A stretch of 64,000 bases of DNA, taken from positions 1,302,001-1,366,000 of the forward strand of contig OZ038531.1 in NCBI GenBank assembly GCA_964036665.1. The letters are read 5' to 3'. This DNA comes from Gordius sp. MW1. Lineage: Eukaryota; Nematomorpha; Gordioida; Gordea; Gordiidae. The notes beneath the pieces are model-generated. The model had not been told where the DNA came from. It did no database searches and saw nothing but the letters and a program-made list of their open reading frames with translations. Of this stretch, positions 28,200 to 40,300 are shown piece by piece (the first letter of the stretch is position 1; each line of letters starts with the position of its first letter). Position numbers and translations under genes: made by a program.

Positions 28200-28326
28200 C
28201 GAGATCTCGCCGATAAAATCTCGTATCGTCTCGACATCAAAATTCTCGTCTCGATCTCGACTCCATTTTTCAAATTCACCGAGACGAAACGAGACCGAGA
28301 TTTTTCTCGGTTTTTCGGCATCACTA

Positions 28327-28458
28327 GCAATAATGATTTAGGGAGGGGCAAAATGATGAATTTGAAATTTTAGCCATAATTTTAATAAATTTCAACACAT
28401 TTTTGGATTTATAGGGGGGGGGCAGTCGCCCCCCCTGCCCCCACTGGCTACGCCCATG
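28327..28458. mobile_element. Right half of a split CATGGGCGTAGCC small element
   Basis: It begins inside the family consensus at GCAATAATGATTTAGGGAGG and runs to CTGGCTACGCCCATG. The missing left part is at 19315-19352. Confidence 0.75.
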
Positions 28459-28778
28459 TGTGGCTTAAATATTGAATCCCAAAATTCAAAAAAAAAACTG
28501 ATTTCCAATGTTTAAAGGGACATATTGCTGTGTAATTTACGGTTATAAAATATTTTTTAGATTGATCATCAAACATCTTTTCGACTTTAAACAATTGCAC
28601 AATTTTCCCCTTATCTTGTTAACCTGCACAGTCTATAATTTGCGCTCTATCACTAAATCTACAAAATCAAATGACGTCGTTAAAAATAGGTTCAAAAATT
28701 ATTCTTTTAGACTATTTAGTGTAAACCATACCCATTTCAACGCCGTAGAGACAAAGAGTATATACACAGAATCCTATA

Positions 28779-28784
28779 TTTATT
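28779..28784 (-). terminator. Polyadenylation hexamer of PRPF38B
   Basis: AATAAA on the minus strand lies about 65 bases past the PRPF38B stop codon, a suitable distance for a cleavage signal. Confidence 0.5.
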
Positions 28785-28848
28785 TACAATAATCGACTAA
28801 TAACATATCAAAATAATATTCATATTGTCCCACAATACAAAAGCCCTT

Positions 28849-31800
28849 TTAATTTTCGAGCATGCTTAATAAACTATCTATGAGATCTCTTATTACTGAG
28901 GGCACAGCGGGCGGCCTTGACTTAGAAGTATGACTGCTTTTATCCTTCTTTTTCTTCTCCTTTTTCTTGTCTTTCTTACTCTTTTTCCCCTTTTCTTTCT
29001 TCTTTTCCACCTTTTCTTTCTTATTTTTCTTCATTTCTCCACCCCCTTTTTTAGCTTCTTTAACTGGCATGGTGGTGCTTTTAAGCGTTTTTTCGAAATC
29101 TTTCTTAGGCACGTTACTATCCAAAACGGCTACTAGGTTAGCACCGTTAGGTGTGTAAGAATTGGCAGTTTGTAGCTTTTCTTTAGAAGCCAACAAAAAT
29201 TTCAAAGCGGACAACGGGCTCATAGTTTCTCTCTCTTGATGAGGGGAAGGACGGTCAGATTTTAACCGACTACTTTCTGGGTGTTTAGGCTGTTGAGGTT
29301 GCTTAACCTGCTGCAACGATAACGAAAGATAAAAATTTAGCTATCAAAATATAAAAGTGTTTTTAAAAACGGCTGGAGTTTGTTTAGTCGACCATTGGTT
29401 TTAGTCGATTAATCATAAACATATGAAAGGTTTGACGGAAAAACCTTTGATTTATTTATGCCACTAAGAAAAATAGACCAGATCTTTCTTTGGTCTGTTA
29501 ATGTTTAGTCGACCAACAAAACCCAGCCGTTTTACAACACTATCAGATAGGTTAGGTAATAGCCTTCATGAAACCCGCTAACAATAAACTAGTCTTTACG
29601 TTCCAACGTAATAATTTTGCAGATTCAAATTAAAAATATCAAACAGTTGTCAATTATTTAGGTCAGTTTCGTACAAGTAAAAATTTCTAAAATAATCAAA
29701 TTTAAGTTCACTTGCGTTTAAATTGATTAGGATTCACTGTATCTCATATAGGACCATACGTAATTTTACCCAAAGCACTACAATCCTATAACCTACAATT
29801 TTTTATTAGGATATCGAATGGGACCATCTAACACGTAGGAGATTAAATAGATCTTTTGCCGTAAAATTGTAATTGGTAACCAAGTTTTAGGGTAAAAAGG
29901 GATCGCTTAAAATACCGTTTTGGCGTCGGTACCGTCGCGTCGGGCCGGCTTTCGAGTTCCATCCTTATCAGCTGATCGCCGGCCTCGCTCGTCACGGCGT
30001 CGATGGTCACGTGATCTGCTTCTCGGTCTATTGTCACGTGATCGACTACCGTGTCTCCCACTACTGCGCCTGCTCCGATGAGATGGAACAAAATTTGATT
30101 TAGATAAAAAAAACTTGAAATTAATTTCCTATAATAAATAAGAAAAAAGACTAATTCGTCTTTAGAAATTAAATCACCTCAAGTTAAATTAGCAATTGCA
30201 AATGGTCTACGATCCCATTCGGCAATTAAAAAAATTAAATATAAAATGTACATTAAATCTATTTTTGATAACTAAGTATCTTCAAAGGTAGTGCCTATCG
30301 ACATCAGTGTGCAAAAGCTCACCAGATAAAGCGAACAAAAAAGTGACTAAAAACAGTCTTTTAAATCAATTTTAAGCTTAAAAATATACTTTCCCACACC
30401 AACAAAGCTGAGGGAAGATCAGAGGATTACAGGGATTCAAAGATTTCTAAAATTTAAAGGCTTAAAATGCATTTCCCGACATGTGAAGAACGAAGTATAT
30501 TATCGCGAAAAGGTGTATGATGAGTAGTGTTGTAAAAATGGTTGGTGTTTGTTTTTGGTCGACCAAACATAAACAGACCAAAGATTTTCTGGTCTAATTT
30601 TCTTGGTGCCACAAACTTTTGGTCTGTATATGTTTAATCGACCAAAACCAATGGTCGATCGACCGAAACAAAACACAGCCATTTTTACGACACTAATATA
30701 AAGAGTAAAGAAGGATGATAAAATAGCTAAGGGAGGTGTGCACAAACTTTGCTTTCAAAATTGCACGGACCTTTTAGCGGGGTCAGACCGACTTCTGCTT
30801 CTGCCTTCTCGGCCACCACCCCTGTGCTGCCTATCTCTACTATGATGCCTGCTACTCCTTCGTCTTTCTCTACTACTTCGCCTCTCCAAACTCCTGCTAT
30901 GTCGTCTCCTATCTACATTCAATTAATTAACATATATATATATTATATGTTCGTATGCATGGGCGTAGCCAAAGGGGGGGGGGGCAGGGAGGGGCGACTG
31001 CCCCCCTCTAATTTCAAAAATTTGTCGACATTTATTAAAATTATGGCTAAAATTTTGAAAAATTAATATTTTGCCCCTCCCTTTGTCCCTCTCTAATTCC
31101 AATGCTGGCTACGCCCATGTGCGTGAATAATTCATAAATTCTCTTCATAAAACATAGTCTCAAGTTAATGAGATACATTGACTTTTTGTGTTATATAGAA
31201 GTCAATATTTATATAACCATTATGTGCGTGAGCACCTTAAAAATTTAAGGTTTTTGATAAGATTTCAATTATGGGCAACATTTAACCAATGCAGTTATTC
31301 ACAGATGGAACTAACAGCACATCTAAGGTTTAGACAAACATTTATCATTTGACCACAGGAGGGGTCCATCATTATAAAAATATACCAATTAACATATTAT
31401 ATTGCAGTTTGGGCTCCTAAAATACAAATATCAAGAGGATTAATAAAAACAAATTTTGCAGAATTTCATAACTTTTTCATATGGTTAAGTGATTGCACAG
31501 TAGTGTTGTAAAAACGGCTGAATTTTGTTTAGCCGACCTTTGACTAAACATAAAGAAACCAAAGGTTTTTTAGTCTGTTTTTCTTAGCCCACCTTTAGGC
31601 GAAGTGGATAGTTAAAAAACAGACTAGAATCTTAGTCTTAGTTAAACCAAAAGTCGACCAAACAAAACCCAGGCGTTTTTACAACTCTAGCACATACATA
31701 GGACAAAATACGTTACTCATCACACATAATTATAACACTAACTGAATAAATCAACCCTTTGTGCTTACCCCTGCTAACATCCCTCCTCCCACCATCTCCT

Positions 31801-33552
31801 TCAGACCTCGGAGTGCCCATCTCGCGGCCATCTTGAATAAAACAAGCAGGTCCGTTATTGGGTGGTGCTTCGGGGTGCCTATTTTTGGAGGCTGCAAAAT
31901 TAAAGGTGGTTTCTTTAATGCGTTCCATGAGCTGTTGTTGTACAGGCACGGGGATACGAGGAAATAAAGTGGCAAACCATTCTAGCTTAGTTAGGAAGGA
32001 ATGTAACATTTCGCCTATGGTCATTAGGCAACCGCCACCCGCTTTAACATCTATTTCCTGGTCAAAATGCAATCAGGCAAGAGAGACAATTAATTTGTTG
32101 ATTTTAAAATGGAGTGTACAAATAACAAAATCATGTTACAAATTATGATTTCCCCAAAGTCTTAAATAAGGGTAGCAAAGTGACTGTAGTTTGTGATTGC
32201 TGCTTTTAAATTAAAACTTTTGTGGTTGTAAAAAGATTATTTCGCATAATTTATATTTTGATTTATAATGGAGGCTATTTAAAAGCTTGTCCCTCTAAGG
32301 TTATTATTAACTAAAATGAATTAGTGACTAAAAGACATTGCATACTTTATAAGCACCAACTAAATTAACCAACAATAATAATTAATGCTTTTTTACAAAA
32401 TGGGCCATCTAGCTATTTATTTGCTCAAAAGTAATCTATTTTTACTTAATAATAAATAATAATAATTAACATATTATAAAAATGATTAGATTAATAGCAA
32501 AACCATAGATTTAAGGATGATTTAACATATGCACATGTGTAGATACTTTTTAAAAAACATCCTTATAAAATAAACTTAATTTTTGCCTGCAAAGTAGCCT
32601 TAATATTAGGGTTATATTATAGGGATCAAATTATTTAAAATTTAGGAAAAAAAATTTGAGTGGAGATTATAAAAGAAAATAATATTCATTTAGTTTAAAG
32701 CTTAGATAATTACATAAGGAACATACTTCAGGATCATTAAAATATGATTCATACCAATCCCATAAATCTGTTGGCGGTTGACAAAAGCTGCAAAATAAAA
32801 ATAAACAATAACATTAGGTCAATAATTGGTAATCATTAATATCTAATCAACAACAATACACAATCCTCTGAAAGCAATTAAATAACTATAAATAAAAACA
32901 ATGTTACTTAATAAAATTAAATTCTAAGTATTTTACTTATTTTTAAACCATAAATTGCATAGCTGTTATTACATGTTTTAACTTACCGAATGTACATAAA
33001 TCCAATGCCCCGTATATATGGAGAATCTTTGTGATTCAGCAAAGTTATTAATTGACGTCTAGTAATTCTGAGGGTAAAAAGTTTAAACAATATGCAAAAA
33101 CAAGATGAAACTACACCTCCAGCTCCTACACCTCGTACCTATAATAAACAAGAAAATTAATACATTTAAAACTATATACAAGTAAGTTTAATTTAAAAGC
33201 TTCCAACCTATACCAAATATTTATAAAAAAAATTGCAAGCATTTTTGCTTACTCCTCCGCACATCCCTGTCTGTCCTGCTGTTTTCCTACTTCCCTTCTC
33301 CCATGGCTCTAAATGGCTTACCTATAAATAACCTAAAATTTTTGAAGAAATTGAGTATATTACGTGATAATAAATCTCATCTACTACTTCAAAAAATGTT
33401 TTCTTTTCAAGAAGGTTGATTTTAAAATAATGTGAGCCTTGAATGTTAGCCAGTATAAGATGATTTAAATTCATTGATTTATCATTTCCCCAAATTGGTA
33501 ATGTGTTACTATATTTTTTAATGTCTTGAAAATTGGGTTTTCTTTTCTCCAT
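28849..33552 (-). CDS. PRPF38B: Pre-mRNA-splicing factor 38B (8 exons)
   Basis: PRP38-family protein of the spliceosome, acting in the nucleus. Exons (minus): 33552-33364, 33321-33253, 33138-32987, 32787-32727, 32057-31769, 30912-30771, 30072-29916, 29310-28849. The phases join to 506 codons. The PRP38 domain covers roughly residues 15-190, with LPIWGNDKSMNLNHLIL, HLEPWEKGSRK, GMCGGVRGVGAGG, HKDSPYIRGIGFMYIR, QPPTDLWDWYE and DVKAGGGCLMTIGEML. These match the 38B rather than 38A type. Exons 6 and 7 encode Arg-Ser repeats, and the last exon has a very Lys-rich stretch ending in LIDSLLSMLEN. Introns 5-7 hold small transposons. The exon 6 donor (GTCCGT) is weak, so that boundary is less sure. The last exon is longer and more Lys-rich than in vertebrates. 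Confidence 0.93.
29356..29542. mobile_element. AGTGTTGTAAAAACGGC small element, copy 1
   Basis: Ends AGTGTTTTTAAAAACGGCTGG and the inverted AGTGTTGTAAAACGGCTGG enclose near-palindromic GTCGACCA motifs. It lies in PRPF38B intron 7. Confidence 0.8.
30525..30695. mobile_element. TAGTGTTGTAAAAACGGC small element, copy 2
   Basis: TAGTGTTGTAAAAATGG ends are inverted at the right (CCATTTTTACGACACTA), and the interior has GGTCGACCAAA palindromes. It lies in PRPF38B intron 6. Confidence 0.85.
30958..31119. mobile_element. CATGGGCGTAGCC small element in PRPF38B intron 5
   Basis: Both ends are intact (CATGGGCGTAGCCA and CTGGCTACGCCCATG) around a GGCAGGGAGGGGCGACTGCC body. The flanks match weakly. Confidence 0.85.
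31501..31689. mobile_element. TAGTGTTGTAAAAACGGC small element, copy 3
   Basis: TAGTGTTGTAAAAACGGCTG at the left is inverted at the right (CGTTTTTACAACTCTA), with GTCGACC palindromes inside. It lies in PRPF38B intron 5. Confidence 0.85.
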
Positions 33553-33973
33553 TTCGAACTATTTAATGTTGTTCCTTAAGGTCGAAAAATATTGTAATAT
33601 TAACAAAAATGCACACTTCCTAACTCGTCGAGTTGCAAGCTCTTACCTGCAAGATACTTTTGTAATAAGGTTCGGAGTTAGTTTAAGTTTTATATAGGGG
33701 TAGCTAAAATTATAAGTGGCGTGGATATTTGCCGTCAAGGAGAAAAAGCTTGATTCAACCATGCAGTCAAATTTATAAAGCTTATCTAGCCTGCTAACCA
33801 ATTAAAATTCATATAAGATTAGGCTAGTTTCCTTATATAAAATTACACAGTTGTTTAGGAACTGTCCCATGCTATAGCCAATGTAATAATTTTCAAGCCA
33901 AGCATTAATATATTTTTAGATAAAAGAGGTCAAAGGTGTTAAAAACACATGTCTTGAAGGTAAGTCGCGAGTA
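33553..33973. other. PRPF38B upstream region
   Basis: It should hold the 5' UTR and promoter. I see no clear core element and no other gene. Confidence 0.35.
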
Positions 33974-33982
33974 ATTGTTATA

Positions 33983-34131
33983 GGTGCCCTATCAACTCGC
34001 CGAAATCCATCTCGCCGAATTTAATGTCCCATAGTTAAAAAATGTCCCTTAATTTAAAAATGTCCCCCATTCAACCAATCACAATGTCCCAGGGTGATTC
34101 GGCGAAATTTTCGACAAGTTGACGGGCCACC
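33983..34131. mobile_element. 149-bp inverted-repeat element with a 9-bp target duplication
   Basis: The left end GGTGCCCTATCAACTCGCC matches the inverted right end GGTGGCCCGTCAACTTGTC. Further in, CTCGCCGAAT and ATTCGGCGA are also inverted. ATTGTTATA (33974-33982) is repeated exactly at 34132-34140. A 9-bp duplication suits Mutator-like elements, but the class is not proved. AATGTCCC repeats fill the centre. Confidence 0.85.
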
Positions 34132-34269
34132 ATTGTTATATTCTCTATTGATCATTTATTTTTAGTTCTGTAATATTAATTTTCTTATGTCTCCTTACAT
34201 ACTATTTGCCTTATCACCTCTTTCTCTCTCTTCCGTCTCCATCTCATGGGCCATGCTCAAGGATGTTGG

Positions 34270-34385
34270 AGTCGAGGAGTATAGAGCCCTGCATCGCCGG
34301 TCCGGGCCAAGTTCGGGCCAAATGTCCCTAGGGTTCGGTAAGGCCTGATCGGTTGGCCCGACCCGAGGCTTGAGCTAAAAGAGTT
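34270..34385. repeat. GC-rich hAT-like end fragment
   Basis: TAGAGCCCTGCATCGCCGG followed by CCGGGCC, GTTCGGGCC and GGCCCGACCCGAGGC resembles a hAT TAGAG end with subterminal repeats. No partner end was found nearby. Confidence 0.4.
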
Positions 34386-34689
34386 TAACAAATTTTTGAT
34401 ATACATCAAATCCGTACTCGACGTTCGTGAAAAGTGCGAATTTTTAATTAATAACTGACATCCCTTGAAAATTTTCAATAGTGCTCTCAGACAATTTCTA
34501 TTGTAAAAATAAAGAAACCAGCCGACGCTGCTCGGTCTCTAAATATTGTACAAACTTTTTACTTAAACAAAAAATAGGTATTTAAATCGCAAAGTTTAAT
34601 TATATTCATGGCCGCCAGCTGCCCGATTTAAATGGATGATACATAAAATGCTTTCAAGTAATGATTTATATTTCTTACCCGCTTTTTAA

Positions 34690-35850
34690 TTTTATATATT
34701 TTCCATCTGTATACTTCACCTTTATAATGTTTTCTTCTTCTATATCAGTTATTTGGTCCCACAGTCGTGGGGTTTGTTTTGATAAATTTCTTTCTTGACC
34801 GTGTGAGTGCCATGTCTTGACTAATATCTTTAATTTCATAATTTTATCAACTTACTCTTTCCACGTGACACTGGGTCGTCCTCTTCCTCTCTCCCCCGGT
34901 ACCTCCATGTCGAGTACTTTTCGATTTACGTCAATCGTGTCCCTTCTTAGTTTATGCCCATACCACTCTAGCCGATTTTCGTTAATTATGTCCGCCATAG
35001 GTTGATTACCCATTTTTGTCATGAGAAAGTCAGTCGCGGTCGAGCTTAGTATATCCCAAGCTCCACCGTATCATTCTCATCTCTGTGGCTTGTAATAGCT
35101 TTCCTTCCGTGGTGTTTAATGCCCATGTTTAACTTCCATAGAGTAACACCGGTCTTACAATGGATTTGTAAGCTTTGCTCTTCAACCATATTGGCATTTT
35201 CTTGTCGCACATTACACCGGTTATACTTCGTCATTTAAGCCATCCTTTTGGATACGTGAAATGACTTATTTTGCGAAACTTCCCTCTTGATATAGCATCG
35301 AGCCGAGGTATGTAAACCTGCCTAATTTTGGGTACCTTAGATGGTCATCCAGCGATGGGCTGCCTGTAACGTTCATCTCCATGTATACCGTTTTTCAATC
35401 GTTGACCTTTAAATTTTATCCAGCTAAGCGCTTTGACCACTTTTCGGCTTCATCGAATACTTTCTCCTTTGTTTCCTCGCATAGTACTATATCATCGGCA
35501 TATAGCGTACACCATGGCGATGGCTTTTAAATGTCTCTCGTCATCTTCTCTATAATTTTATTAAATAAAGCAGATCCTTGATGTAATCCAATTTTACCCA
35601 AAAAGGTTCAGAGTCTCCAACTGTCGTCCCAACGTAAGAGTTTCAGGCTTCATAAATATTGTCCATACGATTTATATATGCGTCAGCGATATTTTGCTTT
35701 CTCAGGCACCGCCTTCTCCAAGTCGATAAAGACCATATGTAAATCTCTTCTCTTTTCACCATATTTATCCATCATTTGTCTTGGTACAATAATTGGAACG
35801 ATGGTAAATTTGCCGACCACAAATCAGAATTGGTTAGCCGATATCTCTAC
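34690..35850 (-). mobile_element. RTE-type LINE fragment, copy A
   Basis: Minus-strand remains of the 3' half of an RTE-like ORF. The catalytic motif reads LYADDIVLCEE near 35500 and is intact, although stops and frameshifts surround it. The 3' end near 34740 (WDQITD-type region) matches copies B and C. The 5' part with endonuclease is missing. Confidence 0.85.
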
Positions 35851-35999
35851 CTATAGGCTTGCCGCCGGGCCGGGCCGGAAAACTGTTTTAAATTTTAATT
35901 TTGGGGCGGGCCCGGGCGGGCACGCTGATAAGGATTCGGGCAATTCGGTCATATTTGAATTAAAATCATAGTATATTATCTTGTCTTTTTTATTAGATT

Positions 36000-36440
36000 G
36001 TATATCGCGAATGCTGCCCCCCCCCTCCAAGTTAAATCTTTGCCCGACTCCATTTCTTAGCTATGTATATGGAAAGGCTTGTTTATTATGTAGCCAAGCC
36101 ATTTCATTGTTCGCAATACACATGTGTGCGGTCTAGACTTAAAACAAAAGCTTCATGCTATACTTTTTTTAACAAATAAAATTTGGTTCAATTCGCCTTT
36201 TTTATTCCCTTATCTACGCTATTACTTATTTTTATAATGCATAATTTATTCACAACCATTCCTTTTTTGCTTCAAGTAAAAATTTTCTCCATTATATTCT
36301 ACAACAAAGTAAATATTTCTAATTGAAATATTTTATAAACCTAAATGCATTAGCAAATTACAATTGGGTGACCATTTTTAATAGTGGTTGAAAGATTTTA
36401 TGACTGCATAAATTTGGGTGTAACAGGTAATTTTAATTAA
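36000..36440. other. AT-rich interior of the hAT-like element
   Basis: No coding frame or repeat unit is recognised between the left GC-rich block and the tandem array. Confidence 0.35.
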
Positions 36441-36464
36441 TTGGGCCGGGCAGCTCTAATGGTT

Positions 36465-37232
36465 CGAGCATCGCCGAGCGAACACTTAGAAAAATTCAGG
36501 CGGGCAATTTGGCTAAAAATTTGGACCGAGCCGGGTTCGGACAAAAAAATTCAAACAAATCTGACCTTTGTTTGGGATAGCATAAATTCGGGATTAACGG
36601 GCATTTAATATTTCGGGCCGGGCAATTCGGGCAGCTTTAACGGTTCGGGCGGGCCCGGGTGGTCACTAGCGAACACTTAGAAAAATTCAGGCGGGCAATT
36701 TGGCTAAAAATTTGGACCGAGCCGGGTTCGGACAAAAAAATTCAAACAAATCTGACCTTTGTTTGGGATAGCATAAATTCGGGATTAACGGGCATTTAAT
36801 ATTTCGGGCCGGGCAATTCGGGCAGCTTTAACGATTCGGGCGGGCCCGGGTGGTCACTAGCGAACACTTAGAAAAATTCAGGCGGGCAATTTGGCTAAAA
36901 ATTTGGACCGAGCCGGGTTCGGACAAAAAAATTCAAACAAATCTGACCTTTGTTTGGGATAGCATAAATTCGGGATTAACGGGCATTTAATATTTCGGGC
37001 CGGGCAATTCGGGCAGCTTTAACGGTTCGGGCGGGCCCGGGTGGACACTAGCGAACACAATTCAGGCGGGCAATTTGGCTAAAAATTTGGACCGAGCCGG
37101 GTTCGGACAAAAAAATTCAAACAAATCTTACCTTTGTTTGGGATAGCATAAATTCGGGATTAACGGGCATTTAATATTTCGGGCCGGGCAATTCGGGCAG
37201 CTTTAACGGTTCGGGCGGGCCCGGGTGGACAC
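36465..37232. repeat. 191-bp tandem repeat, about four units
   Basis: The marker AACACTTAG/AACACA occurs at 36481, 36672, 36863 and 37054, a constant 191-base period. Units are nearly identical, the last having lost ~9 bases near 37060. Each unit holds CAAATCTGACCTTTGTTTGG and GGGCCGGGCAATTCGGGCAG, which are the terminal and subterminal sequences of the surrounding hAT-like family. Confidence 0.92.
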
Positions 37233-37323
37233 TTAGTTGTGTCGCCGGACCCGTGCGGCAATAAAGTAAAAAAAATTAATCGGGCCGGGTTGGGCAGAAA
37301 ATTCCGAACAAATCTGACCTCTG

Positions 37324-40300
37324 TGCCACATGCCCCTTTTGATCTTATACGCATTACTGTATCATTCGAATTATACAATTGTAATGCTCAATAAGGATAA
37401 TTAGAAAACCATCCACAAAAATATAAAATTATTAATTATCAATTATTATTTAAAAAAATTTAAAAAATATGGTATTTTGAAATCAAATTATAAAAAGTTT
37501 AATTTCAAATCAATAATCTCTTTTACCACTATTATAAATGCAAATGTTATATCAGATTAGCGCCATCTGTAAATGATTTTAATTTATATGAACACATTAT
37601 ATCCATGATATTTCGCATTACCCTATACATTTTAATGCTATTTGGCGGCCATGCGACAACAATGAGTGCTTACTGCACAAAGGGGTAGGGAAAAAACTAA
37701 TGTTTAATAATTTCGCTACCGTGGCTATTTATATGATAAATATTGAAACTATGAACTAAAAAGTTTTTGGCGTAAGAAAAACTTATATTAATTGAAAAAC
37801 CCCTAATTATGCCCTCCGAGTCAAATATATGGTAAAAATTACAAAAACTTATGAATAATAAAATCCTGGTGTTAATTTAATACCTCTTTTACAACTTTGA
37901 TCGCTTTGATAGATAATTATATTAGAATTAGCAGAAGTAGTTTAATGTCCAAGTTGCCGGAGCTTCCAAAAATTTCAATATGAAAAGGCTACATCTTTGG
38001 CTCATATAGGATGATTTTATATTTGAAACAATGTTTTAATTAGCTATCAAATCATGTTCTATCAAAAATTATCATTTTATATCGTCTAAAAACAAAATTT
38101 TTAAAACATTCATGTACCAAGTGTAAATAAACTATTTAAAATATAAAAAATGAATAAAGCGTTACAACTTTTTAAAAAAATAGGGAAACAAATCTCATTA
38201 CTATCCAATGATAATCGCGAATCGTTTTTTATACGACAGAAAATCGGCATAACTATCTGTAAATATAATACATTAGCCATATTCCCAATATTTATGATTC
38301 TTAATTTTTTAATTTATTTATCTCACCTTCACAAAATATGTAATTCTCTTTATAAAAATAATAAATGATTAATATTCACATAATGCTTATTAAAATATAA
38401 TTGAAGATAACATTCATTCCATATTCATTTAAAAACATCTAAATCTAAACAAACCAATAAATTTCTCCGTTGACCCCTTCTAACTCTCAAATATTTTCAC
38501 AAATTTGTTAAAATCAAAATTTTGAGACCTATTACATTACCCTCAAAATTTATAAAAACTTCGAAAATTTATCGAAATATGCTTTTTTATCACAAAATGA
38601 TAATTCAAAAATAAAGTCAAATTTTTCCAATCAACGTTGGGTTCTTTTTAAAATTTGTCAGCCTTGCAAACGAATAAAAATTGTAATTTGCAAGTCACAC
38701 CTTAGGGCTTAAGTTTAGTTTGCAATCATTTATAAATGTTATTGATGATGTATTTTGTATTTTTGAAGTTTAAATTAAATAAGATGTTTAAATATTGATT
38801 TTAAAGTTTTCTTATTATTGATATTTTGAAACAAACCTTGATTAAACGTATATTAAAATTAAGTGAATTGATTTGGTTGGTCTAGGTATCACGAGCCTGG
38901 CTAGCAAAAATAAAACGGGCAGGCTCTAATTTATGAAGTTGTTATTAATTTTTCAATTTATTTTTACTAATTTCACTACCTAATTGATTCAATCTTCTTC
39001 ATTCATAACAACCAAAATTGAGAAATTTAAATCCATGAACAACTGATATTGAATATATGGGTTATTTAATGCGTTATATGCAACAGATTGGGAGTTAAGT
39101 TATTATGCATTGTAATAAATGAATTTAGCACTAGTTTGCTTTATTTTTTTAGTTTCTAAGGAGTCCTGGGAAGTTACAGAAACATCTCTCAAACAGTACA
39201 TCTTAACATTTGTTAGGTAATTTATCATATATTAATATTACACATTAAATATATCAAAGTGCTCCTCAGCCTACCAACTAGTAAAAGAAGGGATTGTGCT
39301 GATCAATATTATTAACAAATAAATGAAAGTAAAGGAATTTAGGCATGGGCTTAGTCAGCATTTTAGAAGGGGGCAATAATGATTTAGGGAGGGGCAATTA
39401 TCATTTTTTGAAATTTTAGACATAATTTCAATAAATTTCGACAAATTTTTGGATTTAGAGGGAGCAGCCGCCCCTCCCTGCCCCCCCCCGTGGCTAAGCC
39501 CATGAGTTTTGGTGAGGGAGGGTGGGAGAGCGATAAATACCCTTTGTAAATATTTCGGGGATTAATTTATGCATGGAAAGACTTGGTTACACCAGAATTT
39601 GCCGGAGGCTCGTTAAAATAATTTGTTAGTTAACAACCGTTTCAAATTTGAATCGAGGAAAAGTGAGCAAGATAAAACAGTGAATTAGAGAAGAGCAAAA
39701 ATAGGAATAAAGGCAGCAGCCATAGAGGCTCCTTCCTCAAGTATCCTGGGCAAATAATAATTAAGATACCAACTTTATAATGGTATCGCATATAGGCCAA
39801 TGCTCATCATCTCACTGAGCCCGGTCTGCCTATCATTCATTTATTCATATCCATGTATATCAATCAAAAGACGAAAAAATACCTTTACTACATACACTAC
39901 TTGCATATTATACATTTCAAACAACGCCCTAACACATAGTAAGTAACACGGGTCTCGGAGGGGCGTATATAATAATATTAAACGTTTAACGAGAGCAGCT
40001 CCCCACATTCCTATATTAATATTTTAAACACACGAACACGATCAAATCGTTTTTACATACATATTCCTGCTCCTGCGTTCCAGTCTAAATTTATGGACAC
40101 TAAACGAGCCTAAACCGCGCTGTTCCACCTAAATTCCTTGTGGTTGACACTCTTCCAAAAGCTGAACACCTAATTTTTCTCCTCACTTCCGTACGAATGG
40201 CATAGCAATGACAATTCGACGACAACAGCCCCCTTCTTACAATTCAATCAAATCCTCCGCTAAATTTTTGCATTATTGCTGACGAATGATGTCGCGCTCT

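Larger units (their letters stand above)
19354..28326. mobile_element. ~9-kb composite hAT-type insertion with CTCGTCTCG ends
   Basis: The left boundary (19354-19455) and the right boundary (28200-28326, inverted) both carry dense TCTCGTCTCGGTCTC subterminal repeats. The right end, inverted, starts TAGTGATGCCGAAAAACCGAG, a hAT-like TAGTG end; the left outer ~24 bases appear lost. The two halves of one CATGGGCGTAGCC element lie immediately outside, and GCAATTAA (19346-19353) versus GCAATAAT (28327-28334) is a 6/8 duplication. The interior has hAT transposase remains and many later insertions. Alternatively, two unrelated solo ends could lie next to two different small-element fragments. Confidence 0.55.
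35865..37323. mobile_element. hAT-like element with CAGAGGTCAG right end and internal tandem array
   Basis: The right end, inverted, reads CAGAGGTCAGATTTGTTCGG, then AATTTTCTGCCCAACCCGGCCC, matching the element in the Tigger gene (1308-2058). The left part starts with GCCGGGCCGGGCCGG subterminal-type sequence but lacks a clear terminal repeat. Most of the right half is a 191-bp tandem array built from the same end sequence. Confidence 0.65.

Noticed and set aside
28930-29158. Plus-strand Phe/Leu-rich frames resembling membrane proteins
   Set aside because: They are antisense to the Lys-rich last exon of PRPF38B.
38150-38368. 72-codon frame in the quiet region
   Set aside because: Composition follows the AT-rich background, and no family motif or splice context is seen.
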